A DNA stretch of 64,000 nt from Halovenus sp037080055 (GTDB taxonomy: Archaea; Halobacteriota; Halobacteria; Halobacteriales; Haloarculaceae): contig NZ_JBAOJI010000006.1 in the NCBI RefSeq assembly GCF_037080055.1, positions 186,001 through 250,000 of the forward strand, written 5' to 3'. The notes below the pieces were generated by a model, which worked only from the letters and a program-made list of their open reading frames with translations, was not told the origin of the DNA and searched no databases. The translations under genes and the position numbers were made by a program. The stretch's first letter is position 1. Each line of letters begins with the position of its first letter. Of this stretch, positions 41,529 to 49,671 are shown one piece after another.

Positions 41529-42730
41529 ACGTCGAACACAACACAATCTCGCTGGGTGAGTTCGAGTTCGAGTGCGGCGAGACGATTCCCGATCTCGAAC
41601 TCGCCTACGAGACCTACGGCGAATTCACCGGCGAAAACGCCGTCTTGATCTGTCACGCCCTGACCGGAAGCGCCCACGTCGCGGGCCACAGTCGCGCGTC
41701 GGGCACGGCCGGACAGGCCCGCGCGTGGTGGGACGACATCGTCGGCCCGGGGAAGGCCATTGACACGACCGAGTACTACGTCGTCTGCGCGAACGTTCCC
41801 GGATCGTGTTACGGCTCGACCGGCCCGCCGTCGACCAACCCCGAGACTGGCGAGCCATACGGTACTGAGTTCCCGGCTGTGACCGTCACCGACTGGACCG
41901 AAGCACAGCGCCGCCTCCTCGACGAACTCGGTGTCCCGCATCTGCACGCCGTCGTCGGCGGCAGCGTCGGCGGGATGAACGTCCTCGAATGGGCCAAACA
42001 GCATCCCGACCACGTCGAACGGATCGTTCCCATTGCCGCCGCTGCCCGCCTCGATCCGCAGTGTCTCGCGCTGGACGCCATCGCCCGCCGCGCCATCACG
42101 ACCGACGAGCACTGGAACCACGGGGAGTACTACGACGACGAACCACCGTCGGATGGACTGGCCATCGCCCGACAGATCGGTCACGTCATGTATCTCTCGA
42201 AGTCCTCGATGGACCGGAAATTCGGCCGCCGCGCCGCTGGCCGCGACGCCGTCCGGACGTTCCCGACCGACCCCGCAGCCGGCTTTTTCCCCTACCGCGA
42301 CGTGGAGTCCTATCTCGATTATCAGGCCGAGAAGTTCGTCGAACGGTTCGACGCCAACTCCTATCTCTACCTGACCCGCGCGATGGACAACTACGACCTC
42401 TCGCAGGGATTCGAGGACGACGCCGACGCACTCGCTGCCTTCGAGGGTGACGCACTTGTCATGTCCTTCACCGAGGACTGGCATTTCACCGTCACACAGG
42501 CCGAGGCGCTGGCTGACGCGATGCGTGAGTCGTCGGTCGACGTTGCCCATCACGTCATCGAGTCCGACCACGGCCACGACGCTTTCCTCGTCGAACCGGA
42601 CAACGTCGGCCCGCCGCTTTCGGATTTCCTCGAAGAGGGACTCACTGGCAAAGCGATCACCGACACGAGCGAGGAATTCGAGCCCGAAGACGAGTTCGCG
42701 CCCGTACACACGAGTCTGTTCTCGCAGTGA
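41525..42730 (+). CDS. metX: homoserine O-acetyltransferase
   Basis: A 401-residue alpha/beta-hydrolase-fold acyltransferase. The nucleophile Ser147 sits in GGSVGGMN, the substrate motif GSCYGSTGP is upstream, and the Asp and His of the triad are in FTEDWHFT and the SDHGHDAFL region. It acetylates homoserine for the adjacent sulfhydrylase, completing direct sulfide assimilation into homocysteine and then methionine. Whether acetyl- or succinyl-CoA is used cannot be proven, but the archaeal family and the partner gene favour acetyl. Confidence 0.94.
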   Translation: MNVEHNTISLGEFEFECGETIPDLELAYETYGEFTGENAVLICHALTGSAHVAGHSRASGTAGQARAWWDDIVGPGKAIDTTEYYVVCANVPGSCYGSTGPPSTNPETGEPYGTEFPAVTVTDWTEAQRRLLDELGVPHLHAVVGGSVGGMNVLEWAKQHPDHVERIVPIAAAARLDPQCLALDAIARRAITTDEHWNHGEYYDDEPPSDGLAIARQIGHVMYLSKSSMDRKFGRRAAGRDAVRTFPTDPAAGFFPYRDVESYLDYQAEKFVERFDANSYLYLTRAMDNYDLSQGFEDDADALAAFEGDALVMSFTEDWHFTVTQAEALADAMRESSVDVAHHVIESDHGHDAFLVEPDNVGPPLSDFLEEGLTGKAITDTSEEFEPEDEFAPVHTSLFSQ

Positions 42731-42817
42731 CCGCCGTCGCGATGGGCGAATCGGCGGTATCCGGCAGGTGCTGACGCCGACGCCGGGTTTCTTGATGATT
42801 GCAAAACAGTATGAAGT

Positions 42818-43309
42818 ATGGAGATTGCGATCATCAGCGACACCCATATTCCGTCTCGGGCACAGGCAATCCCCGAACCATTCCGCGAGCGGATCACGGC
42901 CGTTGACCACGTGATTCACGCGGGCGATTTCGACTCGAAAGGAGCACTCGCCGACATACAGGATCTCGCGCCGGAACTCACCGCTGTCGCCGGCAATATG
43001 GATCCACACGTCGGGCTGCCCGACGTGACAACCGTCGAACTCGGCGGCGTCGAGTTCGTCGTTACCCACGGCACCGGTTCGCCGCGGGGGTACGAACAGC
43101 GGGTCGCTGACGCCGTCAGAGAACACGCCGACAGCGAGTCGGCGGTCGGCGTCGCCGGCCACACACACGAACTGCTGGACACCGCTCGCGACGGAATTCG
43201 GCTGCTCAACCCCGGCAGCGTCACGGCGGCCAGTCCAGCGAGCGAGGCGACGATGATGGCCGCAACCGCCGAGACCGGCGAGCTTTCGGTCACTGTCCAC
43301 GAGGCATAA
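42818..43309 (+). CDS. YfcE/MJ0936-type metallophosphodiesterase
   Basis: A 163-residue calcineurin-like phosphoesterase. The metal-binding motifs are clear: SDTHIP (7-12), HAGDFD (34-39), GNMDP (59-63), THGT (84-87) and AGHTHE (113-118). The LNPGSV sequence closes the site. Such proteins hydrolyse phosphodiesters in vitro, and the natural substrate is unknown. It follows metX after 87 bases on the same strand but shares no obvious pathway. Confidence 0.92.
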   Translation: MEIAIISDTHIPSRAQAIPEPFRERITAVDHVIHAGDFDSKGALADIQDLAPELTAVAGNMDPHVGLPDVTTVELGGVEFVVTHGTGSPRGYEQRVADAVREHADSESAVGVAGHTHELLDTARDGIRLLNPGSVTAASPASEATMMAATAETGELSVTVHEA

Positions 43310-43389
43310 CGGCGCTGCCAGAACGCAGAGACTCCGTCCAGATTCGCCAGTTTCGGGCCCCTTTTGAGGCGGTACACCCCAGTAGCGGT

Positions 43390-44145
43390 ATGAACGTCTT
43401 CGCCGTCGAGGGGCTGCCGGAGATCGAACCCGGCGACGACATCGCCGCCATGATCGCAGACCGGGTCGATCTCGCCTCCAGCGATATCGTCTGTGTCGCC
43501 AGCACAATCGTCTCGAAAACTGAAGGAAGACAGGCCGACCTCGCCGAGTTTTCGGCTGGCGAGCAAGCCGAGCGCATCGCCGAGCAGGTCGGCGACCTCG
43601 CAGACGAACAGAAAGACCCCCGCTTCGCACAGGCCGTCATCGAGGAGAGCGAGGAACTGCTGATGGAGTTTCCGATCATGCTCGCGGTCACCCGCTTCGG
43701 TCACATCACGATCAACGCCGGCATCGACCGCTCGAACATTCCCGACGCGGATCTGTTGCTCCTGCCGGAGGATCCGACCGCGAGCGCGCAGCGCCTCCAC
43801 GAGGAACTCGGCGTGCCGGTTATCGTCACCGACACGTCGGGGCGGCCGTTCCGCCACGGCCAGCGCGGCGTCGCAATCGGCTGGGCGGGGATCCCGGCCG
43901 CGCGGGACTGGCGAGGCAAGGAGGACCGCGACGGGAAGGAACTCGAAGCGACCGTGCAGGCGGTCGTCGACGAACTCGCCGCGGCCGCCAACCTCGTCAC
44001 TGGCGAGGGCGCGGGCGGGAAGCCAGTCGCCGTTGTCCGAGACTGGGAGTTCGGCGAGTTCGACGGCAGTGACGACCTGTTCCGTGACGAAGACGAGGAC
44101 CTCATCCGACCGGCGCTCAAAGAACATTCACATGCTGGGGATTGA
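43390..44145 (+). CDS. cofE: coenzyme F420-0:L-glutamate ligase
   Basis: A 251-residue GTP-dependent ligase that adds L-glutamate residues to F420-0. The family features are seen: the opening VEGLPEIEPGDDI, IVCVASTIVSKTEGR (about 34-48), the HITINAGIDRSNIP metal and substrate strand, and VTDTSGRPFRHGQRGVAIG near 143-161. Length is standard. It overlaps the start of the luciferase-like reductase by 14 bases, a tight pairing of F420 synthesis with an F420-dependent enzyme. Confidence 0.94.
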   Translation: MNVFAVEGLPEIEPGDDIAAMIADRVDLASSDIVCVASTIVSKTEGRQADLAEFSAGEQAERIAEQVGDLADEQKDPRFAQAVIEESEELLMEFPIMLAVTRFGHITINAGIDRSNIPDADLLLLPEDPTASAQRLHEELGVPVIVTDTSGRPFRHGQRGVAIGWAGIPAARDWRGKEDRDGKELEATVQAVVDELAAAANLVTGEGAGGKPVAVVRDWEFGEFDGSDDLFRDEDEDLIRPALKEHSHAGD

Positions 44146-45109
44146 ACTCACGCCGGAACATCCGGTCGAGCGGATCGGCGAACTCGCCGTCAGCGCCGAA
44201 GACGCAGGCTTCGAGACGGTCTTCGTCAGCCACCACTACAACAACCGCGACGAGTTCGTCGCGCTGACGGATATCGCCCGCCGGACCGACAGCATCGAAC
44301 TCGGACCGGGAATCACTAACCCCTACGAGAGCCATCCGGTGACGCTCGCTTCCCGGGCGGCCACCCTCGACGAGTTCTCCGACGGCCGTGGGGTCTACGG
44401 CATCGGGCCGGGTGATCGCTCCACGCTGGGTAACCTCGGCTACGACCACGACGACGCGCTCCGTCGCGTCCTCGAAACCATGCAGGTGAGTCGACGGCTC
44501 TGGGACGGTGAGCGCGTCGATCACGACGGCACCTTCGAGGCTGTCGACGCGGGCCTGAACTACGAGGCCCGCCGACTCCCCATCTACGTCGGGGCACAGG
44601 GACCACACATGACCCGGATGGCCGCGAAGTACGCCGACGGCATCCTCTACAATGGCGCACACACCCGCGATATCGAGTGGGCGGCAGAGCGCGTTGCCGA
44701 GGGACTCGACGAACGGCCGGATCACCGCGGCAACTTTGAGTTCGGTGTCTACGCGAGCGTGAGCCTCGGGACCGACGAGGCGGCCGCACGCGAGGCCGCG
44801 CGTCCCCCGGTCGCCTTCATCGCCAGCGGGGCACCCAAACCGGTGCTCGGCCGACACGGGTTGGACCCCGAGCGAGCGAGTGAGATCGGCGCGGCCATCT
44901 CTGCTGGCGAGTTCACCGAGGCCTTCGGGTTGGTCAGCGAGGCGATGATCGACGCTTTCTGTATCGCCGGCACGCCGGAGAGCACCCGCGAGCAGTTCGA
45001 GGCCATCCTCTCGGAGGCAGACAGCCTCGCGATGAGTTCGCCGCTCGGCCCGGATCTGGACGAGGCAATCGAACTGATGGGCGAGTTGGCGACCGATCTC
45101 GACGTTTGA
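44132..45109 (+). CDS. mer: F420-dependent methylenetetrahydromethanopterin reductase-like
   Basis: A 325-residue luciferase-like monooxygenase-fold protein, close to Mer (5,10-methylene-H4MPT reductase). It begins MLGIELTPEHPVERIGELA and includes FVSHHYNNRDEF, ELGPGITNPYESHPV and GIGPGDRSTLGNLG, all typical of F420-binding members. Haloarchaea use tetrahydrofolate, so the true substrate may be a folate or another F420 reaction. The start lies within the cofE end, so translation is probably coupled. Confidence 0.88.
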   Translation: MLGIELTPEHPVERIGELAVSAEDAGFETVFVSHHYNNRDEFVALTDIARRTDSIELGPGITNPYESHPVTLASRAATLDEFSDGRGVYGIGPGDRSTLGNLGYDHDDALRRVLETMQVSRRLWDGERVDHDGTFEAVDAGLNYEARRLPIYVGAQGPHMTRMAAKYADGILYNGAHTRDIEWAAERVAEGLDERPDHRGNFEFGVYASVSLGTDEAAAREAARPPVAFIASGAPKPVLGRHGLDPERASEIGAAISAGEFTEAFGLVSEAMIDAFCIAGTPESTREQFEAILSEADSLAMSSPLGPDLDEAIELMGELATDLDV

Positions 45110-45112
45110 GAG

Positions 45113-45838
45113 TCAGAGGATCGACTGCGAGACGTCCTGGCCACTCCTGATTTCGGGAATAATTACATCGTCTGCGCCCGCGCGGCGGGCGAGTTTCGAG
45201 TACCGCTGGTTGCCGACCCGCACGATCACTCGTACGTCCGGAGCCAGTTGGCTTGCGAGGATTGCGATCTCGATGTTCGCGTTCGAGTTGTCAATCGCAC
45301 CAACGACTGCCTCTGCTCGTTCGACCCCTGCCTCTTCGAGGGCCCCTTCCATCCGCGCATCGCCCTGCACCGCCAGAATGTCGTCGTCTTCGATGGTTTC
45401 GAAGCGGTTCTCGTCTCGTTCGATGACAACAACGTCCCGACCAGCGTTCGTCAGCGTGTTCGCTATCGTACGGCCGAAACTCCCGTACCCGCAGACGATC
45501 AGGTGGCCGGAGAGGTTGTCGATCTGTCGTTTTGTTTGCATTCGTTTGAGCTCCGTTTCGATCTGCCCGCCGAAGACTGCCCCGAGCACGGATTCCCCGA
45601 TCCACAGTGCCGAGAGGATGAGTCCGACGACGACGACGAGACTGAACGCCCGGGTACCGTTATCGACACCGTGGAGTTCCATGCTCGTCGGATCGAGAAG
45701 CCAGTAGGCCGCCTCGATGACGGACACTCCTTCGAGATAGACGAAGCCAACGATACCGACGACACAAAGTGTCGAAAATACGCCGATCGGTACCAATGCC
45801 CTCTTCAGCAGCGGCCGGTCAAAGACACGAGCGGGCAC
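45113..45838 (-). CDS. TrkA-N/RCK membrane protein lacking a K+ filter
   Basis: A 241-residue protein with two transmembrane helices (about 15-33 and 65-85) flanking an extracellular loop, then a Rossmann-type RCK_N/TrkA-N domain with the NAD motif VCGYGSFGRT (near 115-124), VVVIERDENR and VGAIDNSNANIEIA. The loop where potassium channels have TVGYGD instead reads DPTSMELHGVD. It therefore resembles a Kch/MthK-type channel but may not conduct potassium through the usual filter. The family is recurrent in haloarchaea. Confidence 0.8.
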   Translation of the reverse strand: MPARVFDRPLLKRALVPIGVFSTLCVVGIVGFVYLEGVSVIEAAYWLLDPTSMELHGVDNGTRAFSLVVVVGLILSALWIGESVLGAVFGGQIETELKRMQTKRQIDNLSGHLIVCGYGSFGRTIANTLTNAGRDVVVIERDENRFETIEDDDILAVQGDARMEGALEEAGVERAEAVVGAIDNSNANIEIAILASQLAPDVRVIVRVGNQRYSKLARRAGADDVIIPEIRSGQDVSQSIL

Positions 45839-46160
45839 TACCGGAAGGGTACGGCGGTCGACACATAAACATTGGCCGTCGTGACATATCCTGTCACGGC
45901 TACGAAGAGCGAATCGGCCGCGAACACGTTCGCCAACGACGAGCGTCGTGTTGAATAGCCAACTTCAGTCGATCAGGAACCTCCCCAATTGTCCGTCGAA
46001 TGCGTCGGAGATAGTCACCCGTGCAGGTGCTTGTGACGGCCGGCGTCTCCTGTCGCCGTTTCGAGGGCCCGACTAGCAACCCACGCTGGATACACCTTCT
46101 CTCTGGAGCAGGCGAATCCGCTCCGTTTGCCAACGAGCCGGTATAAACAGTGCTCTCGAC
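45839..46160. other. intergenic region with an inverted repeat
   Basis: About 320 bases between two minus-strand genes, without a supported gene. A weak 77-codon frame on the minus strand has no recognisable content. CGTGACA-TATCC-TGTCACG (45880-45898) is a perfect 7-bp inverted repeat about 43 bases upstream of the RCK gene and is a candidate operator. AACATAAAC-type AT-rich sequence near 45864 may be the TATA box. Confidence 0.45.
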
Positions 46161-46373
46161 TCAGCTCTCGGGGTGTTCGGCACCGAACGACTCCGGCAGG
46201 AAGACGCTGAGAATCGCGCCGACGGAGAGATAGCCGAAATAGGCCGTCGGTGCAATGACGAAAATCGCTCCGAAGAGGACGAGTAGCCCCTCGATCGGCC
46301 CCTGCGTGGCGACCTCGGCGAACTCCCCGGGCATGTCGACGATGCTTTCGATGAGTCGGGATGGAATGCTCAT
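46161..46373 (-). CDS. small haloarchaeal membrane protein
   Basis: A 70-residue protein with a short amphipathic start and one or two hydrophobic helices (about 25-60, GLLVLFGAIFVIAPTAYFGY then LSVGAILSVFL). A C-terminal acidic stretch follows. No named family is recognised with confidence. It is isolated, divergent from the zinc-ribbon gene at 46462, with about 88 bases between the starts. Confidence 0.6.
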   Translation of the reverse strand: MSIPSRLIESIVDMPGEFAEVATQGPIEGLLVLFGAIFVIAPTAYFGYLSVGAILSVFLPESFGAEHPES

Positions 46374-46461
46374 ATCTGAGTGTTAGCCGGGGTGTACTTG
46401 TGTGTGTCCCTCTCGGTCCGCGACCGATGGGCTAAGATACATCGAGATGCAACGACTGGAT

Positions 46462-46707
46462 ATGTCCGACCACTCGCTCGACGAATTCGCCCGCGACTCC
46501 GAGTCGGACGACGGCGAAGACGACCCCAAAACGGACGACTCGGAACCGACCGACGGCGACGAGCCGGCTTCGACGACAGTCGATCCGGCGGTGGCGACGG
46601 CGGCAGTCTCTCCCGACGGTGCGCCCTGCGAGGCCTGCGGAACCGCGGTCCCACGGCGGTGGCACGACGACGGCCAGTACGTCTGTCCCGACTGCAAGGA
46701 GTGGTAG
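46462..46707 (+). CDS. acidic zinc-ribbon haloarchaeal protein
   Basis: An 81-residue protein. The head is DHSLDEFARDSE, then a long Asp/Glu/Thr linker, and the C-terminus has CEACGTAVPRRWHDDGQYVCPDCKEW, a two-CxxC zinc ribbon ending in a Trp. This layout is shared by a haloarchaeal family (I believe DUF7573). The start could also be ATG 46447; ATG 46462 matches the conserved head. Function is unknown. Only the ribbon is likely folded. Confidence 0.78.
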   Translation: MSDHSLDEFARDSESDDGEDDPKTDDSEPTDGDEPASTTVDPAVATAAVSPDGAPCEACGTAVPRRWHDDGQYVCPDCKEW

Positions 46708-46757
46708 TCCCGCCAGTTTGTCCAACGCTTTTTATCGAGGCAAGTCAACGAGCACAC

Positions 46758-47273
46758 ATGAAATTCGAGGTCGTACAGGGCGATATCGCACAGCAATCAG
46801 CGGACGTGCTGGTCAACGCCGCGGGGACGAGTCTGCAGATGGGATCCGGCGTGGCGGGTGCGTTGCGCCGCGGCGCGGGCCAGCAGATCAACGACGAGGC
46901 GGTTTCGAAGGGACCAGTCGATCTCGGGGAAGTCGCGGTCACGGACGCCTACGCGCTGGACGCCGAGCACGTCATCCACGCCGCGGCGATGCCACACTAC
47001 GGCGACGGCAAGGCGACGGCCGAGAGCATCGCCGACGCGACCCGGAATACGCTCGAAAAAGCCGACGAACTCGGAGCGGAATCACTCGTTATGCCTGCGC
47101 TCGGCTGTGGCGTCGCGGGATTCAGTCTCGACGAAGGCGCGCGGATCATAGCCGAGGTCATTCACAACTACGAGCCGGACTCCCTCGCAGACGTTCGATT
47201 TATCGCGTACTCGGACGAGGAGTCCGAGACGATCCGAACGGTTGCCGAGAGCGTCCGTGGCGGAGTCGAATGA
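46758..47273 (+). CDS. macro domain protein (ADP-ribose binding)
   Basis: A 171-residue single macro domain. It opens MKFEVVQGDIAQQSADVLVNAA, keeps NAAGTSLQMGSGVAGAL (the ADP-ribose loop, about 20-36), HAAAMPHYGDGKA and the substrate-binding MPALGCGVAGFS near 112-123. Members bind ADP-ribose and often remove it from proteins, RNA or O-acetyl-ADP-ribose. Its distance to the upstream zinc-ribbon gene is 50 bases on the same strand, so the two may be co-transcribed. A sirtuin partner is not in this window. Confidence 0.93.
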   Translation: MKFEVVQGDIAQQSADVLVNAAGTSLQMGSGVAGALRRGAGQQINDEAVSKGPVDLGEVAVTDAYALDAEHVIHAAAMPHYGDGKATAESIADATRNTLEKADELGAESLVMPALGCGVAGFSLDEGARIIAEVIHNYEPDSLADVRFIAYSDEESETIRTVAESVRGGVE

Positions 47274-47311
47274 GTCAGATATATAGAATCCAATTCGGAT
47301 AAATTCTGACT

Positions 47312-47458
47312 GTGAACGTCGAATTCGAGTGTGCGATCTGCGGCGAGACAGCAACTGCGAGAGTCGCCGACGAAGCTGTGTCGTCTGCGGACGGCCCCCT
47401 ACAGACGCTTCGGGACTGTCCGAACTGCGGTATCGAGACGATCTGGGTCGAGAACTGA
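47312..47458 (+). CDS. 48-residue zinc-finger micro-protein
   Basis: A GTG-started frame coding for 48 residues with two CxxC motifs: CAICGETATARVAD near 7-20 and CPNCGIETIWVEN near the end. Two such pairs in under 50 residues define the zinc-finger micro-proteins studied in Haloferax volcanii. The coding is supported by the regular Cys spacing and the match of its length to that class. It follows the macro-domain gene after 38 bases, on the same strand. Function is unknown. Confidence 0.7.
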   Translation: MNVEFECAICGETATARVADEAVSSADGPLQTLRDCPNCGIETIWVEN

Positions 47459-47491
47459 GGCCTCGCGCTGGCCGCTCCGCGACCGAATCAG

Positions 47492-48466
47492 CTACTCGTG
47501 GCCGCTGACTGATACTGGTTCGTACGGCTCCTCCAGCCACTCGATATCGCTGTCCGACAGCGAGATATCGAGCGCTTCGACGGCCTCTTCCAGGTGCTCG
47601 ATACTCGTCGTGCCGACGATTGGCGCGTCGACAACGTCCTTGTGCAGGACCCACGAGAGTGCGATCTGTGCCATCGAGGCGTCTTTCTCATCGGCCATCT
47701 CCTGCACGCGCTCGTTGATCTCCTGGCCGTTTCCCTCGAAGTAGGGGTGGTCTTTCGCGTACTCGTCGGACTCGCCGCGGGTCGTCGCGTCGAACTCCTC
47801 GTGCGGGCGTGCGAGGTAGCCACGCGCCAGCGGACTCCACGGAATGACGCCGATGTTGTTCTTCTCGCAGTACGGCAGCATCTCCCGTTCCTCCTCGCGG
47901 TAGAGCAGATTGTAGTGGTTCTGCATCGTGCGGAACTGATCGAGTCCCTGCCGGTCGGCGGTGTGCTGGGCCTCGGCGAACTGGTGGGTCCACATCGAAC
48001 TCGCGCCGAGATAGCGGACCTTCTCGCGCCGGACGGCGTCGTCTAACGCCTGCATCGTCACGTCGATGGGCGTGTCGTAGTCCCAGCGGTGGATCTGATA
48101 GAGATCGATGGTATCCATCCCAAGTCGCTCGCGGCTGGCGTCCAGTTCCTGCTCGATTGCCTTCCGCGAGAGTCCCCCGGAGTTCGGGTCATCGTCGTCC
48201 ATCTGGAAAAAACCTTTCGTGGCGACGACCATTTCGTCTCGCCTGCCTTCGAGGGCATTACCAAGGATGCGCTCGGATTCGCCGACCGAGTACATGTTGG
48301 CGGTGTCGAAGAAGTTGATTCCGAGGTCGATGGCGCGTTCGATGATGGGATGGCTGTCTTCCTCTTCGAGCACCCACTCCCGCCACTCCGGGGTGCCGAA
48401 GCTCATGCAACCGAGACAGATGCGACTGACTTCCAGTCCCGTATCGCCGAGTGTCGTGTACTCCAT
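47492..48466 (-). CDS. aldo/keto reductase
   Basis: A 324-residue NADP-dependent TIM-barrel oxidoreductase. The opening MEYTTLGDTGLEVSRICLGC is typical. FFDTANMYSVGESE holds the catalytic Asp and Tyr, YLGASSMWTHQF and WSPLARGYL line the pocket, and PIVGTTSIEHLEE is the C-terminal cofactor motif. The substrate is not predictable. It stands alone, converging on the micro-protein gene with 33 bases between. Confidence 0.93.
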   Translation of the reverse strand: MEYTTLGDTGLEVSRICLGCMSFGTPEWREWVLEEEDSHPIIERAIDLGINFFDTANMYSVGESERILGNALEGRRDEMVVATKGFFQMDDDDPNSGGLSRKAIEQELDASRERLGMDTIDLYQIHRWDYDTPIDVTMQALDDAVRREKVRYLGASSMWTHQFAEAQHTADRQGLDQFRTMQNHYNLLYREEEREMLPYCEKNNIGVIPWSPLARGYLARPHEEFDATTRGESDEYAKDHPYFEGNGQEINERVQEMADEKDASMAQIALSWVLHKDVVDAPIVGTTSIEHLEEAVEALDISLSDSDIEWLEEPYEPVSVSGHE

Positions 48467-48517
48467 ATCCCGGCTGTTGAGCGGAATCAGTGAAAATCTT
48501 CCGGGCCAGGAGTCCTC

Positions 48518-48955
48518 TCACTCCCCGTCGCTCTCGCCCGTCGTCTCTAACTCTGTCGGGTCGTCGTCACTGTCGAGGTGGATCCCTTCGATGCGCTGGA
48601 CACCTTTCACGCTGTGCGTCGAATCGATTCCGGGTCCAACGAGCCGTGTCGTTCCGCGCTCGCTGCCGACCGCCTCGCCGTTGCACTCGTAGGCAAGAAG
48701 GCAGTCAAACGCGTCGCGGATCTCGATACACATCCGGTACTCGCCCGTGCCGTGGACCAGCAGGTGTGTCGTCGCGTCTGGCATCTCCGCGGCGACGACG
48801 AGTTCGTCGACCGGAATCCCGCGCCACTGTTCGCCAATCGCCCGGCCGCTGTGACACTGCAGCGGGATCCGTCGCTGTTCGACGGGGAACCGCTCGCACC
48901 CGTCGAGTGTCTGGGGGAGGCTGATCCGCTCGTTTCCGATGACTGTCGGCACCAC
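48518..48955 (-). CDS. small stand-alone molybdopterin-binding (SUOX-fold) domain
   Basis: A 145-residue protein equivalent to a shortened oxidoreductase molybdopterin-binding domain. IPLQCHSGRAIGEQWRGIPV has the cysteine and the W-x-G-[IV]-P pattern of sulfite oxidase-type enzymes, and TRLVGPGIDSTHSVKGVQRIEGI mirrors their RLVxPGxxG...KWxxRIE segment. It lacks a signal peptide, Tat motif and the C-terminal dimer domain. GTG 48955 or 48952 is the start. Catalysis is uncertain, and the domain may bind pterin only. It is divergent from the YigZ-family gene. Confidence 0.72.
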   Translation of the reverse strand: MVPTVIGNERISLPQTLDGCERFPVEQRRIPLQCHSGRAIGEQWRGIPVDELVVAAEMPDATTHLLVHGTGEYRMCIEIRDAFDCLLAYECNGEAVGSERGTTRLVGPGIDSTHSVKGVQRIEGIHLDSDDDPTELETTGESDGE

Positions 48956-49074
48956 CGGAAGATTTGTTCGCTCGATACTTGATGGCTGTCTGGATTCCCA
49001 CCCGCTGAAACTACCGGATTCCCCGCGTCGTCGCCGTCGAAACGCACAAGCCAGTAAGCGTCGAATCGGAGACT

Positions 49075-49671
49075 GTGAACGAGTCGTACCGGACCGTCGA
49101 CGGCCGTGGACAGGCGACGTTCGAGATCAGCGGGTCGGAGTTCATCGGCCACGTCAGCCCCGCCGAAACCGTCGCGGCGGCCGAGCAGTTCGTCGACGCG
49201 ATCAGTGAAGAGTATTCGGATGCGACACACAACGTCCCCGCCTACCGGGTGCGCGCCAAACCGTTGCGGGAGTACGCAAGCGACGACAGCGAACCCAGCG
49301 GCAGCGCCGGCAAACCCGCTCTGAACGTCCTCGAACAGGAAGAACTGGAGAACGTCGTCGCGGTCGTCACCCGCTACTACGGCGGGACGAAACTCGGCGT
49401 CGGGGGTCTCGCCCGTGCGTACTCGCGAGGAGTCAAGGAGGCAATCGAAGACGCCGAAATTGTCGAAGAGCGCCCGCACGAGCGATTCTCGATCACCGTC
49501 GAATACGACGACTCCGGGAGCGTCCGCGGCATTCTCGAAAGCGAGGGCGTCGAGTTCGAGGCGAGTTACGAGGCAGATGTCTGCTTCGACGTGCGGGTCC
49601 CGAAACCGGAGGCTAGCGAACTGCGGGACCGGATCCGTAGCGCGACCAGCGGACGTGCGGCGTTCGAGTAA
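49075..49671 (+). CDS. YigZ/IMPACT family protein
   Basis: A 198-residue protein with the IMPACT (UPF0029) N-terminal domain: SEFIGHVSPAETVAAAEQFV, then THNVPAYRV and EPSGSAGKPALN, then VVTRYYGGTKLGVGGLARAY (about 100-119), and a ferredoxin-like C-terminal half. It is widely conserved and linked to translation regulation in eukaryotes; bacterial YigZ function is unclear. The start is a GTG (49075) that matches the family head. Its stop abuts the stop of upp. Confidence 0.9.
   Translation: MNESYRTVDGRGQATFEISGSEFIGHVSPAETVAAAEQFVDAISEEYSDATHNVPAYRVRAKPLREYASDDSEPSGSAGKPALNVLEQEELENVVAVVTRYYGGTKLGVGGLARAYSRGVKEAIEDAEIVEERPHERFSITVEYDDSGSVRGILESEGVEFEASYEADVCFDVRVPKPEASELRDRIRSATSGRAAFE

Noticed and set aside
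41498..43630. Long minus-strand open frame of about 710 codons opposite metX and the phosphoesterase
   Set aside because: It is an antisense shadow of well-supported genes. High-GC codon use removes stop codons, and the translation is rich in Arg and low-complexity with no recognisable motif.
45900..46133. 77-codon minus-strand frame in the intergenic region
   Set aside because: No recognisable motif, biased composition and no promoter or start support. I could not link it to a transposase remnant.
46380..46757. N-terminal extension of the macro domain protein
   Set aside because: The extension is Arg-rich noise that overlaps the zinc-ribbon gene in another frame. ATG 46758 starts at the conserved fold.
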